A stretch of 64,000 nucleotides of DNA from Edaphobacter modestus (GCF_004217555.1 NZ_SHKW01000001.1:5580001-5644000), one strand, 5' to 3'; positions 48,196 through 58,102 are shown, counted from the stretch's first letter. A program made the numbers and translations. Notes: generated by a model from the letters alone, not told the origin.

Positions 48196-49872
48196 GTGAA
48201 GATAGCTCTGGCGCAGATCAACCCTACGGTGGGAGACTTCACCGGAAACACCAGAAAGATCCTCGAATACGCGGCCCGTGCTGCCGAACAGGAAGTCGGG
48301 CTCGTTGTCTTTCCCGAACTGGCCGTCTGCGGTTATCCTCCAGCCGACTTCCTTGAAAAAACCGCCTTCGTCGAACGCGCCGTCCGAGCAGTAGAAGAGA
48401 TCGCAGCGTGGACCTCCGAGCCGGGCCGGCCCGCGCTTCTCGTCGGTTCCGTCATGCCAGCGGCCTCGCACGTCGGCAAACGCGTATCGAACGTCGCAGT
48501 CCTTCTCTCCGGAGGGAAGACTGTCTTCGTGCAACAGAAGATGCTCCTCCCCTTCTATGACGTCTTCGACGAGCAGCGCTACTTCGAACCAGCGACGTCG
48601 CAATGCCTAACCTTTGTGGGTGATCAGCCAGTAGCCATTACCATCTGCGAGGACGCCTGGAACGATAAAGACTTCTGGCCTCGCCAGCTTTATCCGATCG
48701 ACCCCGTCAATGCGCTGATGCAGCAGTGGCTCGCGGACGCCACGCGGCTCGATCGGCATCCGCGCCTCATTCTGAACATTTCGGCATCGCCGTTCAGCCA
48801 GGGTAAGCCGGCAGTCCGCCAGCGCATGCTTGCCGCGATTGCGCAGCGTCACCGTGCCTTCGTTCTTCTGGTGAACCAGGTTGGCGGCAACGATGGGCTG
48901 GTTTTTGACGGCTCCTCGCTTCTTCTGGACCCGACCGGAGCCGTGGTTGCTCGCGCGGGCTGCTTTACGGAAGATCTGGTCGTCTTCGATCTCGCCGCAA
49001 CGACCGAAGCTGCTCCTGCTCCCTGTGGCGAGATTGTCGAGGTCTGGCAGGCACTCGTGCTTGGAACACGGGACTACGTGCGCAAATGCGGATTCACCAA
49101 AGTTCTCATCGGACTCAGTGGAGGGATCGACTCCGCGCTCGTGGCTGCGATCGCGGTGGAGGCCCTCGGAGCCGAGAACGTCGTCGGCATCGGCATGCCG
49201 AGCGAATACTCTTCGCTCGGGTCTATTGATGACGCTCGTAAACTGGCGCACAATCTTGGCATCCGATTCGAGCTTCTTCCTATCCACGACGTCTTCGCTC
49301 AGTTCCAGAAGGTTCTTGAGCCTCTTTTCGCGGGAACTCCCTTTGGCCTTGCGGAAGAAAATCTTCAGTCGCGCATTCGCGGTTCGCTGCTGATGGCGAT
49401 GTCGAACAAGTTCGGAGCACTCGTTCTCACTACCGGCAACAAGAGCGAGATGTCGGTCGGTTACTGCACTCTATATGGCGATATGGTTGGCGCTCTCGCC
49501 GTGATCGGCGACGTTTACAAAACGCGCGTCTACCAGCTGGCACGCTACGCCAATCGCTCCGCCGAGATCATTCCGCGAAACACGATCGAGAAGCCGCCCT
49601 CAGCCGAGCTGCGCCCCGATCAGCGCGATACGGACTCGCTTCCGCCGTACGAGGTTCTCGATCCTATTTTGATGGAGTATGTTGAACATTTCCTCTCTGC
49701 CGAACAGATTGCCCGCCAGCAGAATCTCGATCTCACGCTTGTCCGCTCCGTGCTGAAGCTTGTCGAGCAGAGCGAGTATAAGCGTCAGCAGGCGGCTCCG
49801 GTTCTGAAAGTTACGCAGAAATCGTTCGGAATCGGGCGCAGGTTTCCCATTGCCGTCAAGGTTCAGGTTTAA
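48196..49872 (+). CDS. nadE: Glutamine-dependent NAD+ synthetase
   Basis: 558 residues from GTG 48196. Nitrilase-fold glutaminase with catalytic triad E in VFPELAVCGYPPADF, K in FVQQKMLLPFYDVF and C in VAITICEDAWNDK. Synthetase domain with pyrophosphatase motif IGLSGGIDSALVAAIA near residue 310, then TGNKSEMSVGYCTLYGDMVG and the metal-binding end. Makes NAD from nicotinic-acid adenine dinucleotide with ammonia from glutamine. The long-form length (about 550) matches. Confidence 0.96.
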   Translation: MKIALAQINPTVGDFTGNTRKILEYAARAAEQEVGLVVFPELAVCGYPPADFLEKTAFVERAVRAVEEIAAWTSEPGRPALLVGSVMPAASHVGKRVSNVAVLLSGGKTVFVQQKMLLPFYDVFDEQRYFEPATSQCLTFVGDQPVAITICEDAWNDKDFWPRQLYPIDPVNALMQQWLADATRLDRHPRLILNISASPFSQGKPAVRQRMLAAIAQRHRAFVLLVNQVGGNDGLVFDGSSLLLDPTGAVVARAGCFTEDLVVFDLAATTEAAPAPCGEIVEVWQALVLGTRDYVRKCGFTKVLIGLSGGIDSALVAAIAVEALGAENVVGIGMPSEYSSLGSIDDARKLAHNLGIRFELLPIHDVFAQFQKVLEPLFAGTPFGLAEENLQSRIRGSLLMAMSNKFGALVLTTGNKSEMSVGYCTLYGDMVGALAVIGDVYKTRVYQLARYANRSAEIIPRNTIEKPPSAELRPDQRDTDSLPPYEVLDPILMEYVEHFLSAEQIARQQNLDLTLVRSVLKLVEQSEYKRQQAAPVLKVTQKSFGIGRRFPIAVKVQV

Positions 49873-49918
49873 TACAGGCACGGCCGTTTGTGGCCACCCA
49901 AGAAGGAAGGTTTTGATT

Positions 49919-51019
49919 TTGAAGAGAACTTATATCCTGTCGACCGCGTTTGCGCCGTTCCTGTGCGCAGCCACCTTCGCTTCCGCCCAGGCAACTGGCA
50001 CCCCGCCGCAGCAGACGGCGCCTGCCCAGCAGGGCGCGCCGGCACAGCCCGCTCAGGCAGCTCCTGCTCCACGTCGACCGCTGCAATTGGAGACGCTCGA
50101 TCCCTCCAGCCATCCCGACCCGTTTCCGCCGGTCAACCCGAAGTTCTTTACCGCGACCACTCCCACGGTCGCAACGGTCGATGCCTTCCTCAAGGCTCTG
50201 TGGGGCTACGATTCCGACCGCATCTGGCGTGTCGAGGCGATCCAGACGACACAGGCTCCCGGCGTAAGCAAGGTCGTGGTCTTTGTCTCTGATAAGAAGC
50301 CGAATGCGAAGGTCGCCTCGGCGTCGTTCTTTGTTACGCCCGACGGCAAGCATGCTATCGCCGATGCCTCGGGAATCATCCCCTTTGGAGCCACACCGTT
50401 CGCCGATGCCCGTAAGACCTTGCAGGATCATGCAGACGGAGCCTATCGCGGAGCAGCAGGCAAAGACCTTATGCTGGTCGAGTTCGCAGATCTTCAGTGC
50501 CCACGCTGCAAGGAAGCCCAGGCCACGATGGATCGGCTGGTTCAGGACTTTCCCAACGCGCGGGTTGTCTTCCAGAGCTTTCCCATCGTCGATACTCATC
50601 CCTTTGCCTACAAGGCAGCTTCGTACGGCTATTGCATCGCAAGACAGAAGAACGAGGCATTCTTCCCCTTTGCCGCGGACGTCTTCGACAAACAGGCAGC
50701 CCTTACCCCCGCTACCGGTGACCAGACTCTGAAAGATGCGGTTACCAAGGCAGGGCTTGATGCCGGTGCCGTCGATGTCTGTGCTGCCAGCGAGGACACC
50801 AAGAAGGCGGTGGGGGCCTCGATCAAGCTTGCCCAGGATATGGCCGTCGAGCAGACGCCGATGCTGGCGATCAACGGCCGTCTTATTCCGCTCAGCGCGA
50901 CCTTGCCTTATGAGACGTTGAAGACCATCGTCTCGTATCAGGCCGCTCAGGATGGTGTCGGCACGGGCGCTGCTCCTGCCCCCGCTCCCCGTCTGACGAC
51001 TCCGAGTTTGAACCGATAA
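49919..51019 (+). CDS. Exported DsbA-like thioredoxin-fold protein
   Basis: 366 residues. Start TTG 49919, eight bases after AGGAAGG; TTG 49913 is an alternative. Signal peptide KRTYILSTAFAPFLCAATFA, then a Gln/Pro/Ala-rich linker, an uncharacterised domain of about 100 residues (FLKALWGYDSDRIWRVEAIQ), and a DsbA/DsbG-type thioredoxin domain with LVEFADLQCPRCKEAQATMD (active site CPRC) and cis-proline loop QTPMLAINGRL. Pro/Ala-rich tail. Likely periplasmic disulfide exchange. Ends 31 bp before a terminator. Confidence 0.85.
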   Translation: MKRTYILSTAFAPFLCAATFASAQATGTPPQQTAPAQQGAPAQPAQAAPAPRRPLQLETLDPSSHPDPFPPVNPKFFTATTPTVATVDAFLKALWGYDSDRIWRVEAIQTTQAPGVSKVVVFVSDKKPNAKVASASFFVTPDGKHAIADASGIIPFGATPFADARKTLQDHADGAYRGAAGKDLMLVEFADLQCPRCKEAQATMDRLVQDFPNARVVFQSFPIVDTHPFAYKAASYGYCIARQKNEAFFPFAADVFDKQAALTPATGDQTLKDAVTKAGLDAGAVDVCAASEDTKKAVGASIKLAQDMAVEQTPMLAINGRLIPLSATLPYETLKTIVSYQAAQDGVGTGAAPAPAPRLTTPSLNR

Positions 51020-51050
51020 TCTCGATCCAGAGACGAGATAGAAACAAAGG

Positions 51051-51079
51051 AAAAGCCTCGGCTACGGCCGAGGCTTTTT
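51051..51079 (+). terminator. Rho-independent terminator
   Basis: GCCTCGGC (51055-51062), loop TACG, GCCGAGGC (51067-51074), then TTTTT; AAAA before the stem makes it work in both directions, for the nadE/DsbA-like side and for the convergent permease gene. Confidence 0.9.
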
Positions 51080-51118
51080 GTAATTGGAGACTGAAAGTTA
51101 CTCAGAGAGTGTTTTGGG

Positions 51119-52426
51119 TCATCCATGGTGCAGGAAGAAAAAGCGCATCAAAAACAGTGCCGCCAGTAGATAGAGCATCCAGCTGGAGCGTTTCGCTCGT
51201 CCGGTCAGAATTTCAAGTGCGGCGTAGCTGGTCAACCCGAAGCTCAGTCCGTCCGCGATCGACCAGGTGAGCGGAATGGTGGTGACGGTGAGAAACGCCG
51301 GAATGGCGATCACCGGTTCGTTCCATTCAATCTTGCCGAGGCCGGTGACCATCAGGCCGCCAACCAGGATGAGAGCTGGCGCCGTTGCAAAGCTCGGAAT
51401 TGCTCCCACCAGTGGAGCGATGAACAAGGCGATCGCGAACAGAAGTCCGGTCACGATCGCGGTCACGCCGGTTCGTCCGCCGGCCGCGACGCCCGCCGAA
51501 GACTCGATGTAGCTGGTGACTGTGCTTGTTCCGGTCAGCGAGCCGACAATGGTCGCGGTCGCATCTGCGAAGAAGATTCGATTCAGCCTCGGGATCTGGT
51601 GATCTGCCGTCATCAGCCCTGCTCGCTCGGAGACCGCGACAAGAGTCCCGATATTGTCGAAGAGGTCAACAAAGAGAAAGACGAAGACGATCTCGGCTGC
51701 GCCGATATGGAGCGCTCCGCGAAGATCCAGCCGAAAGGCCGTCTCGCCGAGGGAAGCGAGGCTGTAGGGAACCGGGCTCCAGTGGACCTGCCCGAAGGCC
51801 AGCCCTGCGGCCATGGTCCCCAACACGCCGATCAGCATGGCCGCCCGCACCCGCAGGACCTGGAGGGTCGCGATCAGCACCAGCCCGAAGAGTGCCAGTG
51901 CCGTAAAGGGTGTGTGCAGATTGCCCAGCGCAACCGTGGTCGCAGCATTGGGAACGATGATGCCGGCGTTGCGGAATCCAATGAACGCGATGAAGAGTCC
52001 AATTCCTCCTGCGACAGCGGCGTGGAGCTGATGCGGAATCGCACTCACCAGCAACTGCCGGATGCCCGTAAAGGTGAGCACCAGAAAGATGACGCCCGAG
52101 AGAAAGACTGCTCCCAGCGCCGTTTGCCAGGGCACGTGCATCGCCTTGACCACGGTGTAGGTGAAGTACGCATTCAGCCCCATGCCTGGAGCCAGGGCCA
52201 GCGGATAGTTCGCAAGCGCCCCCATCAATACGCTGCCAAAGGCGGCACACAGGCAGGTGGCGGCCGTCACGGCGGCGATGGGCATGCCGGTCTCGTGGAG
52301 AATCGCAGGATTGACGAAGATGATGTACGCCATCGTGATGAAGGTCGTAAATCCGGCAAGAATCTCCGTCCGCCAATCGGTGCCTCGCACCGCGAAGCCA
52401 AAATAGTGTTCCAGTCGTGAACGCAT
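51119..52426 (-). CDS. NCS2-family purine permease (AzgA-like)
   Basis: 435 residues and about 13 helices. Starts RLEHYFGFAVRGTDWRTEIL, the AzgA-type N-terminus; then LAGFTTFITMAYIIFVNPAI, LALAPGMGLNAYFTYTVV and the late LVAVSERAGLM and GSLTGTSTVTSYIESSAGVA motifs. AzgA-like proteins import adenine, hypoxanthine or guanine with protons. No purine-catabolism genes adjoin. Confidence 0.9.
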   Translation of the reverse strand: MRSRLEHYFGFAVRGTDWRTEILAGFTTFITMAYIIFVNPAILHETGMPIAAVTAATCLCAAFGSVLMGALANYPLALAPGMGLNAYFTYTVVKAMHVPWQTALGAVFLSGVIFLVLTFTGIRQLLVSAIPHQLHAAVAGGIGLFIAFIGFRNAGIIVPNAATTVALGNLHTPFTALALFGLVLIATLQVLRVRAAMLIGVLGTMAAGLAFGQVHWSPVPYSLASLGETAFRLDLRGALHIGAAEIVFVFLFVDLFDNIGTLVAVSERAGLMTADHQIPRLNRIFFADATATIVGSLTGTSTVTSYIESSAGVAAGGRTGVTAIVTGLLFAIALFIAPLVGAIPSFATAPALILVGGLMVTGLGKIEWNEPVIAIPAFLTVTTIPLTWSIADGLSFGLTSYAALEILTGRAKRSSWMLYLLAALFLMRFFFLHHG

Positions 52427-52532
52427 CCGTCCCTAATTCGTCAGATGAATAGAATGAAATAGATCATCTTCAGGATACGTGAAGGATCTGGGCCTCGAAC
52501 GAAGTCCGGGAGGATGACGGCGATGGAGGCGA

Positions 52533-53369
52533 ATGCCCGCTTACGAGTTCACGATTATTGTCTTTCTCGTCTCGACGACCGCTGGTCTCGTGGGAGCTCT
52601 GACGGGCCTCGGCGGTGGGGTTATTGTGACTCCCGCGCTTACCCTGCTGCTTGGCGTGGATATTCGCTACGCGATCGGCGCGAGCCTGGTCTCCGTCATC
52701 GCTACCTCGTCTGGTGCGGCGGCGGCCTACGTTCGGGACGGCCTCTCCAATATCCGAATAGGAATGTTTCTCGAGCTGGCGACGACGGTGGGCGCAATCT
52801 GCGGAGCTATGCTGGCCAGCAAGGTTCCGACGGCGGCCCTGGCGGTTATCTTCGGTATGGTCCTGCTGCACTCCGCATGGCAGACGAGCCAGACGCGTCG
52901 TGAGACGGGTGTAACCGTCAATCCGAGCCCGCTTGCGGAGAAACTGAAACTCAGCGGTATCTACCGATCGCGTACAGAGACGGTTCCGTATTCTGTCTCT
53001 CATCCCGGACCCGGGTTTGGGCTGATGTATGTGGCAGGCGTTCTGTCCGGTCTGCTGGGTATCGGCTCCGGAGCTCTGAAGGTGATTGCGATGGACCGAA
53101 TCATGGGGATTCCTTTCAAGGTTTCGACGGCAACGAGCAGCTTCATGATCGGCGTCACCGGCGTGGCCAGCGCGGCAATCTATCTGAAGCGCGGATATAT
53201 TCATCCCGTGATCGCGCTCCCGGTGATGCTCGGCGTTCTCTCGGGATCGATGTTTGGAGCGCGTCTCCTTCCGCGTCTGCCGGTCCTGGTTCTTCGGCGG
53301 CTCTTTGCCGTGATCGTCGGTGTGATCGCGATTCAGATGATCGTGCAGGGATTGAAGGGAAGGCTTTAG
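52533..53369 (+). CDS. TauE/SafE-family anion exporter
   Basis: 278 residues, about eight helices in two repeats: LVGALTGLGGGVIVTPALTL and the second VAGVLSGLLGIGSGALKVIA are the G-x-G-G-G family motifs. TauE/SafE proteins export sulfite or sulfoacetate or similar small organic acids; the substrate here is unknown. GGAGG at 52525-52529 supports ATG 52533. It forms a pair with the DUF1634 gene, 2 bp downstream. Confidence 0.9.
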   Translation: MPAYEFTIIVFLVSTTAGLVGALTGLGGGVIVTPALTLLLGVDIRYAIGASLVSVIATSSGAAAAYVRDGLSNIRIGMFLELATTVGAICGAMLASKVPTAALAVIFGMVLLHSAWQTSQTRRETGVTVNPSPLAEKLKLSGIYRSRTETVPYSVSHPGPGFGLMYVAGVLSGLLGIGSGALKVIAMDRIMGIPFKVSTATSSFMIGVTGVASAAIYLKRGYIHPVIALPVMLGVLSGSMFGARLLPRLPVLVLRRLFAVIVGVIAIQMIVQGLKGRL

Positions 53370-53371
53370 AG

Positions 53372-53761
53372 ATGGATATCCAGGACAAACAGCTTCAACG
53401 TCTGATCAGTCTGACCCTTCGCACCGGAGTTCTTGTGGCGGTGCTGGTCGGCGTGCTCGGTGGAACTGTCTTTCTCCACTCTCATCGTTCCGACCCTGTG
53501 TCGTTCCAAACGTTCGTTGGTGCGAAGTCGCTCTTCGCTTCTCCCTCGAGAACGGTGCAACAGGCCTTCCATCCGCAGACTATGGACACCGAAAACCGAG
53601 GTCTTGCCATTGCTCAGGTCGGCATCATCTGCCTGCTGCTCACACCGATTATCCGCGTGGCATTGTCGATCGTCGGCTTCGCGCTCGAGCATGATCGGGT
53701 TTACGTGGTGATCACAGCGGTCGTGCTCGCGACCCTGACGTGCAGCATGCTCTTGCACTGA
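53372..53761 (+). CDS. DUF1634 membrane protein
   Basis: 129 residues with three hydrophobic segments (LRTGVLVAVLVGVLGGTVFL, AQVGIICLLLTPIIRVALSI, VYVVITAVVLATLTCSML). DUF1634 genes commonly sit directly after a TauE/SafE gene, as here, so it is probably an accessory subunit of that transporter. Function otherwise unknown. Confidence 0.82.
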   Translation: MDIQDKQLQRLISLTLRTGVLVAVLVGVLGGTVFLHSHRSDPVSFQTFVGAKSLFASPSRTVQQAFHPQTMDTENRGLAIAQVGIICLLLTPIIRVALSIVGFALEHDRVYVVITAVVLATLTCSMLLH

Positions 53762-53787
53762 TTGTGAAACGCGCCGTCCGAGGTGTG

Positions 53788-53814
53788 CGGGCTGCCGAGT
53801 TGGCCGGCAGCCCG
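53788..53814. terminator. Hairpin between convergent DUF1634 and pgm genes
   Basis: CGGGCTGCCG (53788-53797) pairs perfectly with CGGCAGCCCG (53805-53814) around a 7-nt loop. No T-run. Confidence 0.55.
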
Positions 53815-53820
53815 TGCCGT

Positions 53821-55467
53821 CTACGCGATTGCGGCGTTGACCAGCGCCTGTGCCTCAGCCTGGATCTGCCTGAGATGATTCGCGCCTTTGAAGCTTTCGG
53901 CGTAGATCTTGTACACGTCTTCGGTGCCGGACGGACGGGCGGCGAACCAGCCGTTCTCCGTGGCGACCTTCAGGCCACCGATTGCGGCGTGGTTCCCTGG
54001 AGCCTCGGTGAGGATGGCCGTGATCGCCTCCCCGGCGAGTTCCTTTGCGTTGACCTGTGAGGCGGAGAGCTTCCCGAGCTTGGCCTTCTGCTCCTTGCTC
54101 GCAGCCGCATCGATGCGCTGGTAGACGGGGTCGCCGTACTTCGCCGTGAGCTCGCGATAAAGCTCGCCGGGATCTCGCCCCGTGCGTGCGGTCATCTCGG
54201 CGGAGAGCAGGCCGGGGATGAGACCATCTTTATCGGTCGTCCAGACCTTTCCATCGCGGCGCAGGAAGGTGGCACCGGCGGACTCTTCGCCGACAAACCC
54301 CAGCGAGCCGTCGATAAGTCCGTCCACGAACCATTTGAAGCCCACGGGGACCTCAAGCATGGGACGGTTGAGGCCCTTTGCTACACGGTCGATGATGCTC
54401 GAGGAGACGAGCGTCTTGCCGATCGCGGTCTTTTCGCCCCACTCGGGCCGGTTGGTGAAGAGGTATTGAATCATCACGGCAAGGTAATGATTGGGATTGA
54501 GGAGACCGCTCGTCCGGGTAACGACGCCGTGGCGATCGTGGTCGGTGTCGCAAGCCCAGGCGACGTCGTATTTGTCTTTTTTGGCAATCATGCTCGCCAT
54601 GGCATACGGGCTGGAGCAGTCCATGCGTATGCGGCCGTCCCAATCGAGCGTCATGAAGCGGAAGGTTGGGTCGACACCTGGGTTAAGGATCTCCAGCGGA
54701 AGGCGATACTTCTCTGCGATCCTCGGCCAGTAGTGGACGCCGGCCCCGCCCAGGGGGTCGACTGCGAGCTTGAGGGTGGTCCCGCGCAAGACCTCGAAGT
54801 CGATTACGCTGGCGAGGTCATCGACGTAGGCGGTGATGTAGTCATGACGATAAGTTTTATCGGCTCCAAGCGCTCGCGCATAGGAGATGCGTTTCACATC
54901 CTTGAGTCCGGCAGCGATGATCTCATTGGCACGATTTTCGATCCATTTGGTGGCCGAGGTGTCCGCAGGCCCTCCGTTCGACGGGTTGTATTTGAAGCCG
55001 CCATCCTCAGGAGGATTATGGGAGGGTGTGATGACAATTCCGTCGGCTCGATGGAGCTTGAGATTTGCATTGCGAGTAAGGATGGCGTGCGAGAGAACCG
55101 GTGTCGGGGTGTAGCCGAGATGTTCATCGACCATCACTTCCACGTCGTTGGCTGCGAGCACTTCGAGTGCGGTGGTAAAAGCGGGCTCTGAGAGAGCATG
55201 GGTATCGCGGGCGAGAAAGAGCGGGCCGAGGGTGTGCTGGGTGGCACGGTATTCGACGATGGCCTGCGTGATCGCGGCGATGTGATCGTCGTTGAAGGCG
55301 GCGGCAAAGGCCGATCCGCGATGTCCCGAGGTTCCGAAGGCGACACGTTCCGCAGGAATAGCTGGATCAGGGTGAAGGGCATAATACGCAGTGATGAGAC
55401 AGGGGAGGTCGACCAGAGAGTCGAGCGAGGGAACCTGGCCGGGCTGATTAGTCTCAGTTGAACTCAT
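53821..55467 (-). CDS. pgm: Phosphoglucomutase, alpha-D-glucose specific
   Basis: Interconverts glucose-1-phosphate and glucose-6-phosphate, linking Leloir and storage-sugar metabolism to glycolysis. 548 residues. The phospho-serine loop is in AFGTSGHRGSAFAAAFNDD; metal-binding loop WACDTDHDRHGVV; sugar-binding FVGEESAGATFLRRDG; phosphate-binding ARPSGTEDVYKIYAES. Length matches the bacterial Pgm group of about 546 aa. Confidence 0.95.
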   Translation of the reverse strand: MSSTETNQPGQVPSLDSLVDLPCLITAYYALHPDPAIPAERVAFGTSGHRGSAFAAAFNDDHIAAITQAIVEYRATQHTLGPLFLARDTHALSEPAFTTALEVLAANDVEVMVDEHLGYTPTPVLSHAILTRNANLKLHRADGIVITPSHNPPEDGGFKYNPSNGGPADTSATKWIENRANEIIAAGLKDVKRISYARALGADKTYRHDYITAYVDDLASVIDFEVLRGTTLKLAVDPLGGAGVHYWPRIAEKYRLPLEILNPGVDPTFRFMTLDWDGRIRMDCSSPYAMASMIAKKDKYDVAWACDTDHDRHGVVTRTSGLLNPNHYLAVMIQYLFTNRPEWGEKTAIGKTLVSSSIIDRVAKGLNRPMLEVPVGFKWFVDGLIDGSLGFVGEESAGATFLRRDGKVWTTDKDGLIPGLLSAEMTARTGRDPGELYRELTAKYGDPVYQRIDAAASKEQKAKLGKLSASQVNAKELAGEAITAILTEAPGNHAAIGGLKVATENGWFAARPSGTEDVYKIYAESFKGANHLRQIQAEAQALVNAAIA

Positions 55468-55801
55468 TGGGATGAATGTCCTTTAGTGTGCGATTGATCT
55501 TCTCACTCTATGAGATGCAGACGCGATGAGGAAAACCTCGAGCGTGAGGAAGTGGTTCGAAAACGTGAACGTGCTACGGAAGTTGTACGCCAAATGCTTG
55601 TAATTCCTATGGCCTATGACCTACAACAAAGTTACTCCCGGTCTCTGTTCCTGAATAGAGAAACGCATGGTCGTCCATGAACATGCGGCAACGTGCATCG
55701 CAGAGCTTTGATCGTTGCGTAGGATGTGTCAGGTCTTCCGCCTGGCGGGCCAGCCGGCGGAGGCTCCTGACTCAGAGGACTTCAAGGAGTATGGCGCGCG
55801 G
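55468..55801. other. Intergenic region between divergent pgm and collagen-like genes
   Basis: About 330 bp. Apart from a short direct repeat CTATGGCCTATGACCTACA near 55606-55624, nothing with a clear structure was seen; it must contain promoters for both genes. Confidence 0.4.
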
Positions 55802-58102
55802 ATGTTCCCTCGGTGGGTGGGCCTTGCGGTAGTTCTGCTGACAGTGACGATACGGGCGTCGGCGATCGAGGCGACGCTGGTGGCGGATGCGCATGTAAAC
55901 GCTGCACGGCCGATGGCGAACAGCGGGGCGATCTCAAACCTGAATGTCGGGGGAGATTACACGGCGCTGATGCAGTTTGACCTGGGAAATCTTCCGTCCG
56001 GAGCGACGGCCGCCCAGGTTTCGCGCGCAGTGCTTCGCCTGTACTGCAATCGAGCCGATTCCCCGGGAACGATTAATCTGCAGGCGGTGAACTCTGCGTG
56101 GGGAGAGTACAGCGTAACGTATGCGAGTTTGCCGGCGCTGGCAGGAGCTTCCCTGGCGTTTGCTGTGAGCAGCAACCAGGCATACGTCTCTATCGACATA
56201 ACGTCGTTGGTTCAGGCATGGATCACGAATCCAACGAGCAATAATGGCATCGCACTGACGTCGACGACTGCGGCTGTGCAGTTCGACAGCAAGGAGAACG
56301 ACCTGACGGGGCATGCGCCGCAGCTTGATGTGGTGCTGGTGTCGCAGGGGCCGAAGGGAGAGACGGGAGCTCCCGGGATACAGGGACCGGCTGGTCCCAT
56401 AGGAGCCATAGGAGCCCCAGGAGCCATAGGAGCCCCAGGAGCCATAGGAGCTATAGGACCCATAGGACCGCAGGGGATTCCCGGTCCGATTGGGCCGACA
56501 GGAAGTCAGGGGCTGAAGGGCGATCCGGGGTCCGTGGGGCCGATCGGTCCGGTAGGCCCCCAGGGAACGGCGGGTCCGGCTGGGCCGATGGGTTTGCAGG
56601 GACCAAAAGGCGACGTGGGCCCGACCGGCGCGACCGGACAGCAGGGGGAAAAGGGTTCCCCGGGGCTGGTATATCGAGGAGCCTATGGGGCAACGATCAA
56701 CTATTCCTCGGGTGACGTCGCCTTCTGGGATGGAGCCAGTTTTGTCTCTCTGATGGATGACAATTACGGCAATGCGCCAGCCATCGGGTCTGTCTGGTGG
56801 AGCGCGCTTGCTGCCCATGGTGTAGCGGGGCCACAAGGACCAACAGGAACACAAGGACCCCAGGGTATGGCTGGAGTGGCGGGCCCACAGGGTCCGATCG
56901 GTCCGCAAGGTCCATCGGGGTCCGCTGGAGCTACAGGCGCTACCGGGGCGGCAGGTCCGCAAGGATCGGAGGGGCAAGCGGGTCCTGTGGGTCCGTTAGG
57001 ACCGATGGGTCCGGTGGGGATGACCTTTCGCGGGACCTATTCGCCGTCGTTGGCCTACGCCGCGGGAGACGGCGTAAGTTATGAAGGCGCCGGATACGTG
57101 TCACTCGTCGACAGCAATCTTGGAAATGCGCCCGATCAAACGCCTGCGGCATGGGGAAAGTTTGCTGCTGGAACCCCGGGACCGGTAGGGCCGCAAGGGA
57201 TTCAGGGGCTAGCCGGGCCGTCGGGCGCAACCGGACCCGCTGGGGCGATGGGTCTTCAGGGCGCTACAGGACCAGCAGGTCCCCAAGGCTCTGCCGGACC
57301 TGCTGGAGCAGCCGGGCCCGCCGGGGCTGTTGGAGCTGTGGGCCCGCAAGGGATTCAGGGCATAGCCGGTGCTCAAGGTCCACAAGGCTCGGTCGGTTCG
57401 GCTGGAGTGAGCTTCAAGGGAGCATGGTCCAGTGCAACCGGCTATGTTCCGAACGATGCCGTGTTCTATGAAGGCAGCACTTACCTTGCCGTGGCTACGA
57501 GTCTGGCTGCGAGGCCCGACACGACCCCGGCGGTATGGTCCATGCTGGCACAGGCGGGTTCCGCAGGCGCAACCGGGCCGGTGGGAGTGGCGGCAACAGT
57601 GAGCATCGGCACGGTGGCGACAGCACCTGCGGGAACGCCTGCCGTGGTGACCAACTCAGGTAGTGCGACGGCAGCTGTGCTCAACTTCACGATTCCGCAG
57701 GGACCTGCCGGCGCAAGTGGGGGTGGGGCTGGCGGTTCGGGAAGCGGTTGGGGCTCGTTTGCTTCGGTCTACCATCCTGTTGCGTTCGAAACATATTACT
57801 CGGTAAGCAATGCTGTCTCAAACGCAAGCGAAACGAGCGCGATCCTGACCTGGGTACCTTCAGGATGTACGGCGACCACGCTGACGGCTTATTCCCAGCA
57901 GGCCAACACCATCAAGATCACCCTACGGGTGGGAATGCCCGGGAGCATGAGTGCGACCGATCTTGCATGCACCGTTTCGCTCAACTCCACTTGTACAGCA
58001 ACTGCGAACGTGATCGTTCCGGCGGGCAGCTTTGTTGATCTTAAGATTGAAGGCGGGAACGGAACCCAGACCGCGGTTTGGACGGCCCTGGCCTGCAGCT
58101 GA
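55802..58102 (+). CDS. Exported collagen-like protein with interleaved carbohydrate-binding modules
   Basis: 766 residues from ATG 55802 (FPRWVGLAVVLLTVTIRASA signal); the frame is open 29 codons upstream. First 190 residues: DNRLRE-type beta domain (TLVADAHVNAARPMANSGAI). Then three collagen-like Gly-X-Y blocks (for example GPKGETGAPGIQGPAGPIGA), each followed by a CBM5/12-like module: YRGAYGATINYSSGDVAFWD, FRGTYSPSLAYAAGDGVSYE and FKGAWSSATGYVPNDAVFYE. A shorter Gly-rich stretch leads to a cysteine-containing C-terminal beta domain. Part of block 1 is an 18-bp-type DNA tandem repeat (56395-56465). Probably a surface fibre binding polysaccharide; role inferred. Confidence 0.8.
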   Translation: MFPRWVGLAVVLLTVTIRASAIEATLVADAHVNAARPMANSGAISNLNVGGDYTALMQFDLGNLPSGATAAQVSRAVLRLYCNRADSPGTINLQAVNSAWGEYSVTYASLPALAGASLAFAVSSNQAYVSIDITSLVQAWITNPTSNNGIALTSTTAAVQFDSKENDLTGHAPQLDVVLVSQGPKGETGAPGIQGPAGPIGAIGAPGAIGAPGAIGAIGPIGPQGIPGPIGPTGSQGLKGDPGSVGPIGPVGPQGTAGPAGPMGLQGPKGDVGPTGATGQQGEKGSPGLVYRGAYGATINYSSGDVAFWDGASFVSLMDDNYGNAPAIGSVWWSALAAHGVAGPQGPTGTQGPQGMAGVAGPQGPIGPQGPSGSAGATGATGAAGPQGSEGQAGPVGPLGPMGPVGMTFRGTYSPSLAYAAGDGVSYEGAGYVSLVDSNLGNAPDQTPAAWGKFAAGTPGPVGPQGIQGLAGPSGATGPAGAMGLQGATGPAGPQGSAGPAGAAGPAGAVGAVGPQGIQGIAGAQGPQGSVGSAGVSFKGAWSSATGYVPNDAVFYEGSTYLAVATSLAARPDTTPAVWSMLAQAGSAGATGPVGVAATVSIGTVATAPAGTPAVVTNSGSATAAVLNFTIPQGPAGASGGGAGGSGSGWGSFASVYHPVAFETYYSVSNAVSNASETSAILTWVPSGCTATTLTAYSQQANTIKITLRVGMPGSMSATDLACTVSLNSTCTATANVIVPAGSFVDLKIEGGNGTQTAVWTALACS

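Noticed and set aside
55715..55801. Longer N-terminus for the collagen-like protein
   Set aside because: The upstream residues lack signal-peptide character, whereas ATG 55802 begins a good one.
56393..56470. CRISPR-like or satellite repeat
   Set aside because: The tandem DNA repeats encode in-frame Gly-X-Y collagen triplets, with no spacers.
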